In this document: piece by piece, positions 33,028 to 64,000 of the stretch
Layout of the letters: each line of letters begins with the position of its first letter
How positions within the stretch are numbered: the first letter of the stretch is position 1
Assembly (NCBI GenBank): GCA_024291935.2
Contig: CM044306.1
Location: forward strand, 24,015,501-24,079,500
Source of the DNA: Okapia johnstoni
Taxonomy: Eukaryota > Chordata > Mammalia > Artiodactyla > Giraffidae
Direction: 5' to 3'
Length of the DNA stretch: 64,000 nt
Notes under the pieces: generated by a model
The model's input: only the letters and a program-made list of their open reading frames with translations
Databases searched by the model: none
Told to the model about the DNA's origin: nothing
Made by a program: the position numbers and the translations under genes

Positions 33028-35065
33028 CACGTGGCTGGCAAGAACAAAACGCGGATTTGGAGGGTGGCTTTGGAAGGTGGTGGAGATGGAGAAACCGAGT
33101 TGGAAGCCCTCCCCCACCCCATTTCTTTTCAGTGCGCGGGGAAACGGGGTGGGGGACAAAGGTGCAGCGTGCGGTCCTTTAACTCCCGACTTTTGAACGG
33201 TGGAAAATCGTCTGCCAGAAGGGCGGTGCGCCGAAGTCGGAGCCGGCTCACTGACTCTGCAAACACCAAATAATAACAAGAAAAAAAAAAATCCAAGGCA
33301 TTCATATCGGTGCAGCTAACACGTGTTGCGGAGTCTGCCCCGGCCGCCGGCGACTGAGACAATGGGGTCGGGGACCGGGAAAGGGAGAGTGACCCCCTTC
33401 CTCACCTGCCCTCGCAGCACGCGTGCCCCCGACAAAATTATTTCTCTCTCTCGCAGAACCAGGAGCAAACCCCCAGCTTCCGCCCAGTTCGGGGAGACTC
33501 TGGCATTACTGGGGGTCCACCCCCCTCTTGCCCTGGTTCGCTGGGTAAAGGGGCTCCAGGGTCCCCGGGCCGCGCTCTCCACCACCCGCTGGCGCCGTCC
33601 CAGTCCCCGCCGCTGGAAACTCGTTGGCCTCGCTCGCCCCTCGGCCTGGGATCCCGGCTGCGCGTGGACCGCACGCCCGGCTCTGCGCCGCGCACCCGGG
33701 ACTCCGAGACGCGCGGCCAACCGCCCCCTCCCCCCACCACCGAGACGGGGTGCGACCGCCCACGTGTCGCCCCTCGCCCAGTCGGGTCCGTCCCTCGGGC
33801 TCCCGGGGCCAGAGAATCCGGAACGAGTTGGTCAAAGGCGAGGGAAGGGACCAGGGCGGATCCGCTTCCCCCTCCCCAGGCGGGCGGGGGAGGGGCCGTC
33901 GCCCCCTCCTCCAAGCTAAGCTCCCGCCCCTCGCTTCCCCGAGCGCCGAGCGGAAATTACCCCCCCCCCCCGCGGGCCTGACCTGGGGACGTGGGCGGGG
34001 CTTAGCGCTCGGCACCCCCCCCCCCCCCCCCCTCGGCCCTTCTCTCCCGCCTTCCAGCCAGGATCCAAATCTCGCACCCTAAAAAAGTTCCGAGACCCGA
34101 ACCCGGAGCTGGGAAAGCTGCCGTCGCGAGAGGGACGGGCGGAGGGGACTCCACCTGTCTGCCCCCGCGTCTGAGAGCGAGAAGGGGATCCTTCGGATCT
34201 CCACCCTGTCACTCCCTCCTTGAGACCTCCCCCTTCGGTTAGCCCGGGTCCGCTTGAGCGACCACTCCTCTTCCTTCTCTCCACCCCTCCCTCTCTCTCG
34301 GGGTCATCTTGGGCCGGAGCCGCGCTTTCCCCCAGGACCCCGAGACGTTAGAGTTCAACAGCCGAACCCCGGGTGTGAGCCATCCTTTCTCCCGAGGGAA
34401 TCCCGAAACACGATTTTCTGCGGATCCCTGGTTTCCAGCCGCGATCCCCCGTGTTTTCCAGCTTCCCAGTCCCGCGCTCGTGGGGCCCCTCAGTCCCGGA
34501 TTCCCCGAGGCGAGGGAGTCTCCTAGCGCTGGGGTAGGGGAGGCCGAGGACCCCCCCACACACACTTAAAGATCTAGGGGAAAAGCGCCTTTCTTTTGAA
34601 ATCACAGGCTCGCGCGACCCCCTCCTGAAGACCCCAGAGTCCTCGTTCTCTTTGTCTCTCTCGGCCGTCCCCCGCCTGTCAGTCGCTAGCAGTTGGCTGG
34701 GGTAGGGTGGGCAAACTCCCCCCAACCCCCGACCACTCGAATAAAAAATAACCGCACATTTTACCCAACCTCGTAAGAGGAGGAAGATTTTGGGCTGGAC
34801 CACCCTCCCCCAGCTAGGGCCCGGGTAGGGGGATGGGTGGGGGGGCGGGGCGCCTCCCTTGGGGCCAGATTCTTGCAAGGGGGAGGGGGCAAGTAGAGCT
34901 GTATGAAAGCAGCCCCCTCCTACCCAGCTTACCCGGGGGGTGAGTTGAGAGCCCACCCGCCCCCCCGGGTGGGAGTTTGGTGGGCTGGGCTGGATTGGAG
35001 GACCCAAGGGCCCTGAGGCGTCGGGGGTCTTCCCCTGCAGGGTGGGTGGGGGCTTTCACCACGTG
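33028..35065. promoter_or_regulatory. IGF2BP1: Three CACGTG E-boxes upstream of IGF2BP1
   Basis: Palindromic CACGTG occurs at 33028-33033, 33761-33766 and 35060-35065, the last about 50 bp before the predicted start. IGF2BP1 is reported as a MYC and beta-catenin/TCF target, so MYC/MAX or USF use is plausible. Occupancy is inference. Confidence 0.55.
33960..34032 (+). repeat. Two long C homopolymers in the promoter
   Basis: A run of about 12 C at 33960-33971 and a run of 18 C at 34015-34032. Such runs are length-variable and error-prone in sequencing, so the exact counts should be treated with care. Confidence 0.85.
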
Positions 35066-35115
35066 GCTTTGCCTTTTTTTTTTTTTTCCGCTCCATTTTT
35101 TTTCAAGTCGATTTT

Positions 35116-64000
<28,885 letters not shown>

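Noticed and set aside
33323..34082. Several open frames of 130-200 codons on both strands in the promoter
   Set aside because: CpG-island artefacts with Pro/Arg/Gly-rich low-complexity translation.

Overview
The window is nuclear DNA from a pecoran ruminant (cattle, sheep, goat or a relative; the exact species cannot be settled here). The evidence is ten segments of the RTE-type LINE BovB, many Bov-tA/Bov-A SINEs derived from it, tRNA-Glu-derived CHR-type SINEs, and a ruminant-type L1 5' UTR. It is ordinary mammalian euchromatin: exons make up a very small share of the sequence and most long open frames are repeats or CpG-island artefacts.

Two protein genes are present, and the pair matches the human chromosome 17 order GIP - IGF2BP1. 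GIP (minus strand, about 12,732 down to 8,205) is complete. All six exons can be placed with consensus splice sites, a TATA box with GATA and homeodomain sites upstream, and an AATAAA signal. It encodes a preprohormone of 146 residues: signal peptide, short propeptide, 42-residue GIP hormone, C-terminal propeptide. IGF2BP1 (plus strand, from about 35,116) begins in a large CpG island (about 33.0-36.3 kb). Coding exons 1-4 and the first 43 bases of exon 5 lie in the window, giving RRM1 and most of RRM2; the gene continues past the right edge. Intron 2 is about 22.5 kb.

Layout: 1-8.2 kb, repeat-rich flank (BovB, antisense L1 5' UTR, CHR SINEs, L2/MIR). 8.2-12.9 kb, GIP. 12.9-15.2 kb, mostly unique DNA upstream of GIP. 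15.2-19.2 kb, a rearranged BovB block. 19.2-27.8 kb, old L1 antisense remnants with younger SINE/BovB insertions. 27.8-33 kb, AT-rich DNA free of recognisable young repeats. 33-36.5 kb, IGF2BP1 promoter, exon 1 and intron 1. 36.5-45.5 kb, SINE-free 5' part of intron 2, including a CpG-rich patch at 41.4-42.0 kb. 45.5-59.4 kb, repeat-bearing remainder of intron 2 with a second GC-rich patch at 48.2-49.2 kb. 59.4-64 kb, exons 3-5 and SINE-rich introns.

The two genes are not functionally coupled as far as the sequence shows: GIP is a gut K-cell hormone, IGF2BP1 an oncofetal mRNA-binding protein. The best candidates for a second look are the SINE/BovB-free interval of about 17.7 kb around the IGF2BP1 promoter, the two intronic CpG/GC-rich patches, the BovB insertion whose geometry fits twin priming, and lineage differences in GIP. 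I found no prokaryotic-type system, CRISPR array, intact provirus or clear novel gene.
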